The notes below the pieces were generated by a model. It did not search any database, had not been told where the DNA came from, and saw only the letters and a program-made list of their open reading frames with translations. A stretch of 64,000 bases of DNA from JAVBWO01 sp036677375 (lineage in GTDB: Bacteria > Bacillota > Dehalobacteriia > UBA4068 > UBA4997): contig JAVBWO010000007.1 in the NCBI GenBank assembly GCA_036677375.1, positions 31,227-95,226 on the forward strand. The letters are read 5' to 3'. Positions 9,969-17,565 of this stretch are shown in pieces. Numbering within the stretch: the first letter of the stretch is position 1; each line of letters starts with the position of its first letter. Position numbers and translations under genes: made by a program.

Positions 9969-10318
9969 ATTTTCTCTGCCTTACTTTCCCGTTATATCCA
10001 AGCAAACGGTTAAGGCCACCCAGCCGCCGACAAGGTGCTTTTTGACTCTTGTTCTATATCCCTCAAGAGGGCAACCTTCCCCTACGATGCGTTTCAGAAG
10101 AGGTCGATTTTTGTTGCCCTAAAAGCTATTCACCGCAACAAAGCCGCCGCTAGAGGAATATCCTGAAAGATTTCCGTATAATTATTCTAAAAAATCGCCT
10201 TGTTATGGCAAATCCTGCATATACCGACACGTTTGTGAATATACATACATTATATACATTTTATGCAGTATTCTAAAAATTGCCGCAATACAGGGTGACT
10301 GGCCCCAAATTTAAACAT
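9969..10318. other. intergenic stretch without recognisable gene
   Basis: About 350 bp between convergent transcription units. No convincing frame, RNA gene or promoter was seen. A short motif TATTCTAAAAA occurs twice (near 10185 and 10268). Confidence 0.6.
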
Positions 10319-12556
10319 TTATTTAGACAGGCCCAAGAGATTCAGGACAACTTGGGGCATCTCGGCAATCTCCACCACCGAATGATGGCGACAGCTTTTC
10401 TGGTTCAAGCCGGCTAAAGCAGGATGAACCGGCAGCCCGGTAAGCTTGGCAAGTTCTTGCAACAAGGCGTCCTCATCGCCGCTTTCCGGTTCCCGGCTAG
10501 TCAAAGCCAAAAGAACGCTGCGGCAGAATTTGAAGGGGCTGGCCGTGGAGGTTATGATATTGGGCGTATCGTCGCTGGTTGCCGCCGCATAATCCTCATA
10601 GACCCGCACCGCTACCGCGGTATGAGGGTCCACGGTATAGCCCGTTTGCCGGAAAACCTGTTCAATGGTGGCAAGAACCGCCTCCTCCTCGGCATAGCCG
10701 CCGCTCATGAAGCTTTGCCATTTTTGTACCACTGTTTGGGGAGCGTCAAAACGGCCTTCTTTGGCCAAGGCGGTGAAAGCCGCGGCAACCAGCCGGCTGT
10801 CGCCGTCCGCCATAGCATAGAAAAACCGCTCAAAATTGCTGGAAATCAGGATATCCATGGAAGGGCTGGTGGTTTTATAAAATTCCCGGTGGCAGTCATA
10901 AACCCCGGTGGATAAAACATCCGACAGAATCTTGTTTTTATTGGAGGCACAGATAAGGCGGCGCACCGGCAGGCCCATCTCCCTGGCATAATAAGCGGCT
11001 AAAATATTGCCGAAATTGCCCGTGGGCACGGTGATATTGACAAGCTCGCCATCTTGGACTTTGCCCTGAGCCAGCATCTGTCCATAGGCATAAAAATAAT
11101 AAACGATCTGAGGCAGAAGCCTGCCCCAATTGATGGAGTTGGCAGAGGAAAACCCTTTGCCGGCTTGAGCCAAACGGGCATTGACAGATATGTCGTTAAA
11201 AATCGCTTTGACGGCGCTCTGGCAGTGGTCAAAATTGCCGCGCACTGCCACCACATGGGTGTTGTCCCCGTCAGTGGTACACATTTGCAGCCGCTGCATG
11301 GGGCTGACGCCGCCATCGGGATAAAAGACAATGACCTGCACGCCGGGAACATTTTTAAAGCCTTCCAAGGCAGCTTTGCCGGTATCACCGGAGGTAGCCA
11401 CCAAAATGACCGTTTCCGTTTTGGGTGCGGTTTTGGGCTGGCTCTCCGCTTTAGGTCCCGGGCCGGTTTCCGGCCTGGCTTCCTCTTGCGCCACAGCATA
11501 AGTAAGGAGCCGGGGCAAAACCTGCAGCGCCATATCCTTGAAGGCGGCGGTTGGTCCGTGCCACAGCTCCAGGATGTTCAAGCCGTTCGGGAGGCAGACC
11601 AAAGGCGCTACCAAGGGGTGGGAAAAGCTCTTTTCATGATAAGATGCTTCCACCATTTGTTGAATGGCTTCGGCAGTAAAATCAGTCAGATAGAGCTTGA
11701 AGATCTCCGTTGCTAGCTTACGGTAATCCATGACCGAGAGCTCTTTCCAGGTATAGGGAAAAGCAGGGATGCTTTGGGGTACATAAAGACCGCCGCCGGG
11801 CACCATGCCGTTCTTGATGGCGGCGCCGGCCGATACGGGAAGGCTGTTACCCCTGGTACTAATATACTTCATGGCGCTCGACTCCTTTTTCTTCATAAAA
11901 TCACTTATGGAATCATCAGGATGATAAACGGCGCAGAGGCGATGGATGGGCGTGCCCTGCCGCCGGAATTTGATTTCGTATTCGGTTGCGATATTATCGG
12001 GATCGTCTTTCAGATGGTATTCCCGGTCCACTTCCACAAGCCGCCAGCCGCAGGTGGAAAGTTCCGTTAGAGAAAACTCGAAAAAGTCCTTATTGTCCGT
12101 TTTAAGAATCAATTTGCCGCCCGGTTCCAGGATCTGGGCATATTGCGCTAAAAAATTGCCATGGGTCAAACGCCTTTTGCGGTGGCGCCTTTTGGGCCAG
12201 GGATCGGAAAAATTCAAAAAAATCCGGGCGACTTCTCCCGGCGCGAAGATCTCCGTCAAAAGGGCGGCATCCTGCCAAACAAAGCAAAGGTTTTGAGGGG
12301 TCTCCCCTTTGAGACGCTCAATGGCGGTATCTACCATTTCCTCGCGCAATTCAAGGCCGATATAATGATGCGCCGGATCAAGCCTCGCGGCGGCGGTGAT
12401 AAAACGGCCGCGCCCACAGCCGATCTCTAAAAAAAGCGGAGCCTGGCTGCCAAAAAACTGCTGCCAACGGCTCCGCCATGTGAAGGGCTCCTTGACCAGG
12501 ATATCCCCTGTTCGTAATAATTTTTCCCTTGTGCCGGGAACACGTCTCAAACGCAC
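10319..12556 (-). CDS. trmB-thrC: fused tRNA (guanine-N7)-methyltransferase and threonine synthase
   Basis: One uninterrupted 745-residue frame. Residues 1-211 are TrmB, which makes m7G46 in tRNA: SAM motif EIGCGRGRF at 44-52, signature DPWPKRRHRKRRL at 118-130, TEYEIKF at 191-197. A 17-residue linker follows. Residues 229-745 are threonine synthase, converting O-phosphohomoserine to threonine with PLP: Thr_synth N-domain from MKYISTRGN, PLP lysine K340 in HGPTAAFKDM, phosphate loop SGDTGKA at 389-395. The GTG start at 12556 has AGGTGG upstream. Inside the frame, AAAAAGGAG lies 9 bases before the ATG at 11872, so threonine synthase may also be made separately. A Pro/Lys-rich insert at 357-382 is unusual. 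Confidence 0.9.
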   Translation of the reverse strand: MRLRRVPGTREKLLRTGDILVKEPFTWRSRWQQFFGSQAPLFLEIGCGRGRFITAAARLDPAHHYIGLELREEMVDTAIERLKGETPQNLCFVWQDAALLTEIFAPGEVARIFLNFSDPWPKRRHRKRRLTHGNFLAQYAQILEPGGKLILKTDNKDFFEFSLTELSTCGWRLVEVDREYHLKDDPDNIATEYEIKFRRQGTPIHRLCAVYHPDDSISDFMKKKESSAMKYISTRGNSLPVSAGAAIKNGMVPGGGLYVPQSIPAFPYTWKELSVMDYRKLATEIFKLYLTDFTAEAIQQMVEASYHEKSFSHPLVAPLVCLPNGLNILELWHGPTAAFKDMALQVLPRLLTYAVAQEEARPETGPGPKAESQPKTAPKTETVILVATSGDTGKAALEGFKNVPGVQVIVFYPDGGVSPMQRLQMCTTDGDNTHVVAVRGNFDHCQSAVKAIFNDISVNARLAQAGKGFSSANSINWGRLLPQIVYYFYAYGQMLAQGKVQDGELVNITVPTGNFGNILAAYYAREMGLPVRRLICASNKNKILSDVLSTGVYDCHREFYKTTSPSMDILISSNFERFFYAMADGDSRLVAAAFTALAKEGRFDAPQTVVQKWQSFMSGGYAEEEAVLATIEQVFRQTGYTVDPHTAVAVRVYEDYAAATSDDTPNIITSTASPFKFCRSVLLALTSREPESGDEDALLQELAKLTGLPVHPALAGLNQKSCRHHSVVEIAEMPQVVLNLLGLSK
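11873..11890 (-). promoter_or_regulatory. internal ribosome-binding site for threonine synthase
   Basis: Minus strand AAAAAGGAGTCGAGCGCC directly precedes the ATG at 11870-11872 inside the fused frame. The SD GGAG is 9 bases from the ATG, which would allow a free 517-residue threonine synthase. Confidence 0.6.
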
Positions 12557-12580
12557 GAACCCACCTGCTCTCCGAAAAGC

Positions 12581-12928
12581 CTATTCAAGCGCCCACAAAG
12601 CCTCAGTGGCTTTTTCCAGCGCTTCGTTGTCCATATGGAATTTATTCTGCAAGCGCAGGCCGATGGCGTCGAACCAAAACCGGCTCTTTGCCGCCATTTT
12701 ACGGAACTTTTTCTGGTTGGCTTCCGTTTTGCGGGCGCCTCTTTCTTCCGCATTCAAAAAAAGAATCTGACAGATGCCTGCCATCGCAACCAAAGCTTCC
12801 TGCTCCATTCCGTCAAAATCCTTCTGTAACAGATCCATCACATTCTGCTGATACCCGGTAAATTCTTCGTAGCTAATTTCCGTATCCATTTTGAGGTATT
12901 CCCGCATTTTTGCCAAGAGCTCTTGCAT
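12581..12928 (-). CDS. uncharacterised small acidic helical protein
   Basis: 115 residues, soluble, rich in charged residues and Met, with no signal peptide or membrane segment; mostly amphipathic helix is expected from composition. I do not recognise a family. The ATG start has AAGGAGA upstream. It ends 25 bp before the trmB-thrC frame, so the two are probably co-transcribed, and it sits just downstream of the RNase P RNA gene. A partial basic cluster (KTEANQKKFRKMAAKSR, about 66-83) could contact RNA, but this is speculation. Confidence 0.75.
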   Translation of the reverse strand: MQELLAKMREYLKMDTEISYEEFTGYQQNVMDLLQKDFDGMEQEALVAMAGICQILFLNAEERGARKTEANQKKFRKMAAKSRFWFDAIGLRLQNKFHMDNEALEKATEALWALE

Positions 12929-12971
12929 GGTCTTCTCCTTGAAAATTGTTAAGTAATATTTGTGAATAAAC

Positions 12972-13324
12972 AGCCGAGCAAACCTGTAAGCCGGGTTCTG
13001 TCGAAAATGAACATCTATCTTGTGCGATTGTCACCAAACGCCTCATGCGACCTTACCCGGAAACAGAGCGGGCCACTCCATGTGTTTCCCTATTCGGTCT
13101 TGCTCCAGGTGGGGTTTACCTAGCCAACCAGTTACCTGGCTGCTGGTGCGCTCTTACCGCACCGTTCCATCCTTACCGGAGAAACTCCGGCGGTTTATTT
13201 CTGTGGCACTTTCCTTAAGGTCACCCTCACTGGCCATTAACCAGCACCCTGCCCTACGGAGCCCGGACTTTCCTCAAACAGCCCCTTTCGGGATGCTGCT
13301 CGCGTTCATTCAGCTTACTCGACT
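12972..13324 (-). ncRNA. rnpB: RNase P RNA, bacterial class A
   Basis: Catalytic RNA of RNase P, which matures the 5' ends of tRNAs. Conserved blocks on the minus strand: GAGGAAAGTCCGGGCTCC near the 5' end, CAGGGTGCTGG, CCGGTAAGGATGG, and the 3' block ACAGAACCCGGCTTACAG. The 5' AGTCGAGTAAGC pairs fully (with G-U) with the 3' GTTTGCTCGGCT, defining helix P1 and the ends. Length about 353 nt. Confidence 0.95.
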
Positions 13325-13342
13325 TTGCCTATTCAACAATTT

Positions 13343-13371
13343 ATTTTATCATTAATTTTGTTTCTATGCAA
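13343..13371 (-). promoter_or_regulatory. sigma-A promoter of rnpB
   Basis: Minus strand TTGCAT, 17-bp spacer, TAAAAT. The initiation point falls about 10-15 nt ahead of the P1 helix of rnpB. Confidence 0.75.
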
Positions 13372-13392
13372 CTAATTTCGATTCTATGCAAT
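13353..13392. repeat. 20-bp tandem duplication spanning the end of the GyrI-like gene and the rnpB -35 box
   Basis: TAATTTTGTTTCTATGCAAC (13353-13372) and TAATTTCGATTCTATGCAAT (13373-13392) match at 17 of 20 bases. The second copy contains the stop codon of the upstream gene; the first carries the rnpB -35. Confidence 0.75.
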
Positions 13393-13827
13393 AGGATAAA
13401 CCACCTTGGTCAACCATTCGCTGGCATCGGGGTTTTTACGGTACCCTTCCACATAGATATTATAATGGTGCCCTGTGGGGGCTAAATTTTCCTGAGTCAG
13501 AATTTCTTCTACCTGCCGGCAGGTCTCAGGGATTTCTTCATAAGGGCCGATATGCAGCGCCACGACGGCGCGTCCTCCAGCCAAGAAAGAAGCTCCTTCC
13601 GGCTCGCCTGCCACAGGCAGCGCCACTTCCAGATTGCGCGCCTCAAGATCAAGTCTGTCATCCGTGTAGATCGCCATAGGCGGCCCCACCGTTGTCAGTG
13701 CCTTTTCTCTGGTACATTCATATAAATGCTGGAATGCGTCTTCAAGTCCACGGAGATCCACCGGCTTCTCTAAAGGATAAATCTGTAAGGACGGCATTTC
13801 CTGAACCGAGATATTTTCATCCATCAT
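13384..13827 (-). CDS. GyrI-like small-molecule-binding domain protein
   Basis: 147 residues made up almost entirely of a GyrI/AraC effector-binding (SOUL/BRE-like) fold: N-terminal strand region, PPMAIYTD near the middle, the hallmark VALHIGPYEEIPETCRQVEEIL and the C-terminal HHYNIYVEGYRKNP. Family members bind hydrophobic cations or inhibit gyrase. A stand-alone copy without a DNA-binding domain could be a ligand buffer or hydrolase; this is inference. It starts 22 bp after the Nif3-like gene, so is likely in the same operon as trmK-nif3. Confidence 0.85.
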   Translation of the reverse strand: MMDENISVQEMPSLQIYPLEKPVDLRGLEDAFQHLYECTREKALTTVGPPMAIYTDDRLDLEARNLEVALPVAGEPEGASFLAGGRAVVALHIGPYEEIPETCRQVEEILTQENLAPTGHHYNIYVEGYRKNPDASEWLTKVVYPIA

Positions 13828-13849
13828 CGTTTCATTTCCTCCCCGAACT

Positions 13850-14635
13850 TTAAAAGACTTGCCAGGCGCAGGTGTTTATTTTGCTTTCTAATACTGTTAA
13901 ACCATTTTTACCGTACCGCTCCCGCAGTTTGGCAGCCAATACCGGAACAATGACGTTTTCCGTGGCGAAGTGCCCGGCGTCGATTAAAGCTATGCCATGA
14001 TCCTGCGCCGCCAGTCCCTGATGATGTTTGCCATCGGCGCTGACCAGACATTCCGCTCCCGCCTTTTGCGCCACCGGCCATAGATCCATACCGCCGCCGC
14101 CGCAAAGAGCGATCTTTTGAAAAGGCCCTTTTTGCGCCACGCCCTTGACATAGGAAATCCTTAAGGCCGTTTTGATCAAGGAAACCAAGTCCTGCCAATT
14201 CAATGCCTGGGGCAGGTTGCCGATACGACCTGGATTTACCGGATCGGCCAGGGCAAGAGGCGCTATGTTCCGCAAACCTAAGACTTGGGCCAGGACATCG
14301 TTGACACCGCCTACAGCATGATCCAAAGTGGTGTGCGCGGCAAAAACAGCCACGTCCTGCCGGATCAACCGCCAGGCCATCCCACCGGCCACATCCTGCG
14401 CCACAATCCTGTGCAGGGGCTCTAAAAACAAAGGATGGTGCGCCACGATCATCTGGACGCCTGCCGAAACCGCTTCTTCTACCACCGCTTGGGTAACATC
14501 TAAAGTTACTAAGACTTTTATGACCTGTTTTGCGGCATCACCGCATAAAAAACCGGAATTATCCCAGGGGGTCGCCAGTTCCGGTGGCGCCAGCTTCTCT
14601 AAAAAACCAATGATATCCCCTACCGTTACAGGCAA
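13850..14635 (-). CDS. Nif3-like dinuclear metal-centre protein (YqfO/DUF34 family)
   Basis: 261-residue Nif3 family protein, a toroidal hexamer with a dinuclear metal site; proposed GTP cyclohydrolase I-like or metallochaperone roles are not settled. Start MPVTVGDIIGFLEKLAPP, the conserved WDNSGFLCGD, the metal His pair in IVAHHPLFL, HTTLD and the C-terminal DAGHFATE (about residues 217-224) are present. No PII-like insert is present, so this is the short form. It overlaps trmK by 10 bp, the standard Firmicute pairing. Confidence 0.92.
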   Translation of the reverse strand: MPVTVGDIIGFLEKLAPPELATPWDNSGFLCGDAAKQVIKVLVTLDVTQAVVEEAVSAGVQMIVAHHPLFLEPLHRIVAQDVAGGMAWRLIRQDVAVFAAHTTLDHAVGGVNDVLAQVLGLRNIAPLALADPVNPGRIGNLPQALNWQDLVSLIKTALRISYVKGVAQKGPFQKIALCGGGGMDLWPVAQKAGAECLVSADGKHHQGLAAQDHGIALIDAGHFATENVIVPVLAAKLRERYGKNGLTVLESKINTCAWQVF

Positions 14636-15318
14636 TTCATCACCTTCTCGATCCGCTGAACCATCTGGTTCAACTGCACCAAACGGTCTTTAACCTCCTG
14701 GCTCTTGGCGGGCACCAAACCATCTATGAGCCGCATCAAGTCAGTTTTCTTCAATTCCAGGTAATCCCGCATAAGAGCAGGTTTTTCCGTTAAAAGAAGC
14801 GGCCCGAATTCCGCCTCGTCTTCGCTTAAGGTCATATCGCCCCGTTCCGCCGCAATGATCTCATAATAAAATCCATCATCCAAGGCCAGTTCCTCTCTGA
14901 CGATGGCAAAGCCGTTTTCCACCAAAAAACGGCGCAACCCGGCAGCACCCCGCATGGGCTGCATGACAAGCCGCTCGATTGTCGGCAGCATTTCCCGGGA
15001 ATCCAGCAGAATATCCCGCATGGTAGCGCCCCCTATGCCCGCCATACAAACGGTGGCGGCTTCCTTGGGGGCAAGCACCTCCAACCCCTCGCCTAAACGG
15101 ATATCGATCTTTTTGCTCAGGGATAAAAGCTCCACCAGCTGACGGGCAGATTCCAGAGGCGCTTTGGCACGGTCGGAAGCAATGACATAAGGGCAGATAT
15201 TTTCAATGATGAGATACACCGGCAAATACCCGTGATCGGTACCGATATCCGCCGCAGTTTTCCCCGGCAAAACCATGTCGGCCACAGCTGCTAAGCGATT
15301 GGAAAGTTTTATTTTCAT
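14626..15318 (-). CDS. trmK: tRNA (adenine(22)-N1)-methyltransferase
   Basis: 230-residue SAM methyltransferase of the TrmK (YqfN) family that makes m1A22 in tRNA. Motif I is ADIGTDHGYLPVYL (about 23-36); CMAGIGGATM is the conserved catalytic-region motif, followed by a C-terminal helical tail. It overlaps the Nif3-like gene by 10 bp. In many Firmicutes trmK follows rpoD directly; here 5 kb of other genes lie between. Confidence 0.93.
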   Translation of the reverse strand: MKIKLSNRLAAVADMVLPGKTAADIGTDHGYLPVYLIIENICPYVIASDRAKAPLESARQLVELLSLSKKIDIRLGEGLEVLAPKEAATVCMAGIGGATMRDILLDSREMLPTIERLVMQPMRGAAGLRRFLVENGFAIVREELALDDGFYYEIIAAERGDMTLSEDEAEFGPLLLTEKPALMRDYLELKKTDLMRLIDGLVPAKSQEVKDRLVQLNQMVQRIEKVMNCL

Positions 15319-15629
15319 TTTTATCTCTCCTTTTCCGGGGCATTGTACTCATTTCGTAACTGTATATATTCTTCCGCAAAATTAAAATTCCTGCCAAAAC
15401 CTGGTTTTTACCTGCTGAAAGGCTCTAGAAGAATTTTACCACATATTGCCTTTTTCTATACGGAAAAGCCCAAAAAGAAAAGAAAAAGCTAAATAAACAA
15501 TAAAAAATATTTTAAGAAAATACAAGAAAAAAATGGCTGTACACTAAAAAATCCGACATGCCGCGCCAATATCACAAGGAAAAATAAGTTTACTATCAAT
15601 CCTCTTCTTTGTCAAGTCATTTTTCTGCC
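15319..15629. other. AT-rich intergenic stretch
   Basis: No convincing frame or RNA gene. It presumably holds the trmK promoter, but no clear -35/-10 pair was found. Confidence 0.5.
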
Positions 15630-15684
15630 AAAAAAAGCCGTTGATAACAAGCTTATTTCTTGCGGTTTTCAACGGCTTTTTTTC
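15630..15684 (-). terminator. large-loop terminator-like hairpin after the VTC remnant
   Basis: AGCCGTTGA (15636-15644) pairs with TCAACGGCT (15669-15677). A-runs and T-runs flank both sides, so it can act in either direction. Confidence 0.75.
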
Positions 15685-15819
15685 TTTCGGCTTTTTTTAA
15701 GCCGTCTTATTCCGGGCCGGATTCCCGTGATTCCCACGGGAAACCCCTTAAGCGTCTCCGGCACACTACCGGCAGGCGTTTCTGTTTCCTGCGTGGGATT
15801 GCCGGTCTTCTTTCTGCCT

Positions 15820-16293
15820 TCATTTCCCGGCATTTGCCCGGCGGTCCGGTCCTTGAGTTCCCATATCTGTAATTTGAATACCACTGCATCGATCAAAGAA
15901 TCCGGGGCAGCCTCCTGCCCCTCGCTGGTGGAAGGAATGGAACCGTCCAACTGTCCGGTGATGCTTAAGTGCTTCGCACTGTGCTTTTGAAATAGGCGCC
16001 GTTTTTTTCTCGCAGAGGCCTCTGATTTTACTTTTTTTCTCCAGCTTGACATAAGAAAAATCATCATCATAATATCGGATGCGGAATTTTTCCCGCCGGT
16101 CTAATCCGTCGATCTTTTCGCGCAAGGCTTTATCTTGTAAATTATCAAAATATAGGCTGCGAATTTTGTAAGAACCGTCAATCCCGGTATGGGGGTCCGG
16201 CTTCGTCACTGCCGAAAGACGACTTTTCAAAACATAATAATCAGATATATTAATAAAATGTTTTATCTCATGGCGAAACTTTTGCACCGTCAC
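15820..16293 (-). pseudogene. truncated VTC-domain (polyphosphate polymerase-like) gene
   Basis: The first about 100 residues are a clear VTC-domain start: MTVQKFRHEIKHFIN, YKIRSLYFDN, REKFRIRYYDDDFSYVKLEKK, CEKKTAPISKAQCEAL. VTC proteins make polyphosphate or bind it, and basic residues line the tunnel. After that point similarity ends abruptly in all three frames, and the catalytic second half is missing. The GTG at 16293 has GGAGG at 7 bases. The two frames open downstream (to 15820 and 15669) do not look like VTC sequence and one reads through the terminator. Partner CotH or DUF4956 genes are absent. Best read as a decayed gene joined to unrelated sequence. Confidence 0.7.
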
Positions 16294-16441
16294 TTTATGT
16301 CCTCCTTCCACTGTTTTTGATTTGATTCTACATTTTCCGTGCAACAAACCGTAAATTTATTGTAAAGTTTTGGTGTGAAGGATTTTTGAACAGAATTTGA
16401 ACAATAAACGAAGGTTTTATAAAAAAGCCAAAAGGAACAAT

Positions 16442-16484
16442 AAAAAAGCACCTGGTATGTATTACGCATACACAGGTGCTTTTT
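16442..16484 (-). terminator. terminator of the tRNA operon
   Basis: GCACCTG and CAGGTGC (16448-16454 with 16473-16479) stem, with T-runs on either strand. It directly abuts the encoded CCA of the first tRNA gene. Confidence 0.88.
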
Positions 16485-16558
16485 GGTGGACCCACTTGGG
16501 ATCGAACCAAGGACCAACCGGTTATGAGCCGGGGGCTCTACCGCTGAGCTATGGGTCC
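16484..16558 (-). tRNA. tRNA with CAT anticodon (tRNA-Ile2 or elongator tRNA-Met)
   Basis: Minus strand cloverleaf beginning GGACCCATAGCTCAGCGG and ending GGGTCCACCA with encoded CCA. The anticodon loop GGCTCATAACC gives CAT. The acceptor begins with a paired G1, so it is not the initiator. The GGACC acceptor and GGCTCATAACC loop resemble Firmicute tRNA-Ile2, which is lysidinylated by TilS; elongator Met cannot be excluded. Confidence 0.93.
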
Positions 16559-16559
16559 A

Positions 16560-16634
16560 TGGCTCCCCGAGTTGGATTCGAACCAACAACCCTCCGGTTA
16601 ACAGCCGGATGCTCTACCGTTGAGCTATCGAGGA
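16560..16634 (-). tRNA. tRNA-Asn (GTT)
   Basis: Minus strand cloverleaf from TCCTCGATAGCTCAACGG to ACTCGGGGAGCCA, with CCA encoded. The anticodon loop GGCTGTTAACC gives GTT. It is one base upstream of the CAT tRNA, so both come from one precursor. Confidence 0.96.
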
Positions 16635-16649
16635 ACAACCGCAAACTAT

Positions 16650-16678
16650 ATTATACTAAAATTAGCTAGGCGGGTCAA
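16650..16678 (-). promoter_or_regulatory. strong promoter of the tRNA-Asn/tRNA-CAT operon
   Basis: Minus strand TTGACC, 17-bp spacer, TATAAT, starting about 10 bases before the tRNA-Asn 5' end. Confidence 0.88.
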
Positions 16679-16762
16679 TATTTTTATTATAAAGCTTTAT
16701 CATAGCTTTTTTAGTAGCTCGATTCCTGTTATTTACGTACAGAATTTGAAATCTGACAGCGA

Positions 16763-16829
16763 ATTACCCGCGACCCCCTGAAAAGGAGCCGCGGGTAATC
16801 GGGAGCGGAAACGGCGGCCTTTGGCCGCC
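16763..16829. repeat. two adjacent GC-rich hairpins downstream of the racemase gene
   Basis: ATTACCCGCG (16763-16772) pairs with CGCGGGTAAT (16790-16799), and GGCGGCC (16813-16819) pairs with GGCCGCC (16823-16829) across a three-base loop. No T-run follows on the minus strand, so they are not classical terminators. They may protect the mRNA 3' end. Confidence 0.6.
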
Positions 16830-16850
16830 AGGGGAGGTGACGCTTGAAAG

Positions 16851-17537
16851 CTATTCCACCACTTGCTTTTGGGGCGGATAGGGATAGGAACGTTTGCTCT
16901 GGCTCAAATTGGCCTGGATCAGGTATTCACACAAGGAAACAGCCGCGTGTACCGGTTCGATTATGGCAACCTGGTATTTTTCTTGCATGCTCTTGATATC
17001 AAGACCCAGAACGGAGCCACAGCCTAAGATTACTACATCGCAGCCGAAATCCACCAGTTCTTTCAGCCGCGCTTCCACTGTTTTGCTAAGTATCGTCAGA
17101 TTCTCGTATTCCAAAATGGGCAGTTCCAAGGCATTCATGTGCTCTATTTTGCTGCCCCATGCCCGGCTGAATTGCTGCTTGGAAACTTCCATCGGCGCGA
17201 TGACGCCGATGTGCCGCCCAATGATGGAGGCCACCGCCAAGGGCGCTTCGCTTAGACCCACAACAGGGATTTTCAGTTTCTCCTTACAGGCTGCTAAAGC
17301 AGGTTGAGCAAAGCAGTACAACACGATGCCGTCGGCCCCGTCTTTTGCCAGCTGCTCCGCCAAGGCCACGATATGCTGGCTGCAAAAGGCCACGTCGTAG
17401 TCGCTTTCTATGGAGAGAGCACCTTGCCGGATATTGGAGATGCCGATTTCCGCCATATGAGGCATAGAACGGGCGGCTGCTAAAATGTCGGCATTACGAA
17501 AATCAGTCGCCACCGGTACTAAAATCTCGATTTTCAT
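16851..17537 (-). CDS. Asp/Glu/hydantoin racemase family protein
   Basis: 228-residue protein of the two-cysteine, cofactor-independent racemase superfamily. The paired Cys motifs are GIVLYCFAQPAL (first half) and VILGCGSVLG (second half), each Cys serving as base or acid on opposite faces of the substrate. The sequence is closest in style to hydantoin/allantoin racemases (HyuE-like) rather than glutamate racemase. The ATG at 17537 has AAGGAGG 7-8 bases upstream. It lies 28 bp downstream of a peptide-type binding lipoprotein and is likely co-transcribed with it, suggesting use of an imported amino-acid derivative. Confidence 0.82.
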   Translation of the reverse strand: MKIEILVPVATDFRNADILAAARSMPHMAEIGISNIRQGALSIESDYDVAFCSQHIVALAEQLAKDGADGIVLYCFAQPALAACKEKLKIPVVGLSEAPLAVASIIGRHIGVIAPMEVSKQQFSRAWGSKIEHMNALELPILEYENLTILSKTVEARLKELVDFGCDVVILGCGSVLGLDIKSMQEKYQVAIIEPVHAAVSLCEYLIQANLSQSKRSYPYPPQKQVVE

Positions 17538-17565
17538 GTCGCGCCTCCTTTATCTTAGTTCTGAC

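Noticed and set aside
12970..13355. Plus-strand 111-residue frame over 13020-13355
   Set aside because: It lies wholly within the RNase P RNA gene and is a chance open frame.
15669..16070. 133-residue minus-strand frame overlapping the VTC remnant
   Set aside because: It does not continue the VTC similarity and its end is encoded by the terminator hairpin, so it is not a supported gene.
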